64,000 nt of DNA from NCBI GenBank assembly GCA_029268225.1, contig JAJUGJ010000003.1, positions 62,001 to 126,000 of the forward strand, in the 5' to 3' direction. Within the stretch, counting starts at the first letter, position 1. Each line of letters opens with the position of its first letter. Source of the DNA: Burkholderiales bacterium (GTDB lineage: Bacteria; Pseudomonadota; Gammaproteobacteria; Burkholderiales; Burkholderiaceae_C). Of this stretch, positions 63,517 to 64,000 are shown in pieces. The notes under the pieces are model-generated. The model was not told the DNA's origin and ran no database searches. It worked only from the letters and a program-made list of their open reading frames with translations. The translations under genes and the position numbers were made by a program.

Positions 63517-64000
63517 TCAAGCCCCATCGGCTGCAGATTCTTCCACCAGGCCCCGGCACAGCGAGTTCAGGCGCTCCTCGTCGTCCTCCGACAGGTTCGG
63601 CCCGGCAGCCAGGCGGGCCACCCGCTCGATCAGTTGCAGGCGCGCGCGCAGCGCATCTTGCACCGCCTCGGCTTCGGCTGCCACCTCGTCGCCAATCGCG
63701 CCCGGGCTCCACAGACCACTCTCGTTCCAGCCTGCCCGCAGCTTGTGAAGCAGGTACAGCGTCAGGTCGGCTGCGCGTTGCAGTGCCGGGCTGGGCTCGG
63801 CCGGCAGCACGCCGTCCACATGGATCATCGTCTCCTGCAGTGCCACGTTCAACCGATCAAGCTCGGACAGCAACTCGGGCAAGGCGCGGCGGGGCTTCAT
63901 GGGCGGCACAGCACGCGCCGCCGCAGACAGCGGGCCTGCCAGATGCTCGTCGAACTCGCCAGGCACCACCCGCAGCGCCACGCTGGCATGGTGCAGGTTG
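63517..64000 (-). CDS. Unrecognised protein, 5' part missing
   Basis: A frame open through the right edge; only the C-terminal ~160 residues are visible. The text is helical and Ala/Leu/Glu-rich, with LPELLSELDRLNVALQETMIHVDGVLP and a run up to NLSEDDEERLNSLCRG (both quoted in part). No family recognised. It reads on the same strand as ssrA, 81 bases before it. Bases 63436-63516 hold the ssrA promoter region. Confidence 0.6.
   Translation of the reverse strand, partial: NLHHASVALRVVPGEFDEHLAGPLSAAARAVPPMKPRRALPELLSELDRLNVALQETMIHVDGVLPAEPSPALQRAADLTLYLLHKLRAGWNESGLWSPGAIGDEVAAEAEAVQDALRARLQLIERVARLAAGPNLSEDDEERLNSLCRGLVEESAADGA

Noticed and set aside
63065-64000. An island attachment repeat copied from the ssrA 3' end
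   Set aside because: No second copy of the end sequence and no integrase gene were found inside the window.
1-64000. CRISPR arrays, insertion sequences, rRNA genes
   Set aside because: No regularly spaced repeats, no transposase-like frames, and no rRNA-like sequence were seen.

Overview
The window is high-GC, densely coded DNA typical of Betaproteobacteria, order Burkholderiales. The evidence is the family content: EpsD/EpsF/EpsG exopolysaccharide proteins, a PEP-CTERM protein, a mannose-type PTS IIA next to HPr, a Porin_4-type porin beside a DctPQM TRAP system, GlnE facing a YhdP-like protein, and a tmRNA whose tag reads ANDQKFALAA. The mix of exosortase-linked exopolysaccharide genes with a large surface-protein locus would suit the Leptothrix/Rubrivivax/Aquabacterium branch, but no genus is claimed. 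No rRNA, insertion sequence, integrase or CRISPR array was seen.

Layout. 0-4.4 kb: the end of an exopolysaccharide cluster (a partial GT4 glycosyltransferase, convergent with epsD-epsF-epsG). 4.6-26.3 kb: mostly housekeeping genes (glnE, yhdP-like, DUF4197, a thioredoxin-like lipoprotein, PTS IIA/HPr, an outer-membrane transporter, a chalcone-isomerase-like protein, M48 protease/LemA/QueC, ferredoxin-NADP reductase, DUF2061 with a Fur box, a TSUP exporter, ProA, a YkgJ-type protein, UbiH-like, polyprenyl synthase, tRNA-Pro). 26.3-40.4 kb: accessory metabolism and transport (lipoprotein metallo-beta-lactamase-fold hydrolase, PEP-CTERM protein behind a sigma-54-type promoter, FUSC protein, MFS, LysR/azoreductase/pirin, porin facing a TRAP operon across a region with operator-like palindromes, orphan ABC binding protein).

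40.4-63.0 kb is the most interesting part. Two divergent gene sets leave a 330-base control region at 53.3-53.6 kb. Leftwards runs a ten-gene set: TolC-type outer-membrane protein, LapB-type ABC exporter, HlyD-type adaptor, methyltransferase, a fusion of a cyanophycin-synthetase-like ATP-grasp/degenerate Mur module to APS kinase, a UDP-glucuronate decarboxylase-like epimerase, GtrB, GtrA, a small membrane protein, and a large GT-C-like membrane protein. Rightwards are a 1161-residue, cysteine-free repeat protein that is the likely secretion substrate, then a SPINDLY/OGT-family glycosyltransferase, a two-module GT2-like protein, a trypsin-like protease, a nucleotidyltransferase and a sulfotransferase. 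My reading is that this is one system that secretes a surface repeat protein and decorates it, or an associated polymer, with sugars and sulfate. The fusion enzyme would make PAPS, the sulfotransferase would use it, and UXS/GtrB/GtrA/GT-C would supply lipid-linked pentose outside the membrane.

The set ends next to the 3' end of ssrA (tmRNA), a classic island insertion site. The sulfotransferase gene is visibly poorer in GC than the housekeeping genes, which suggests transfer. An unrecognised partial gene runs off the right edge.
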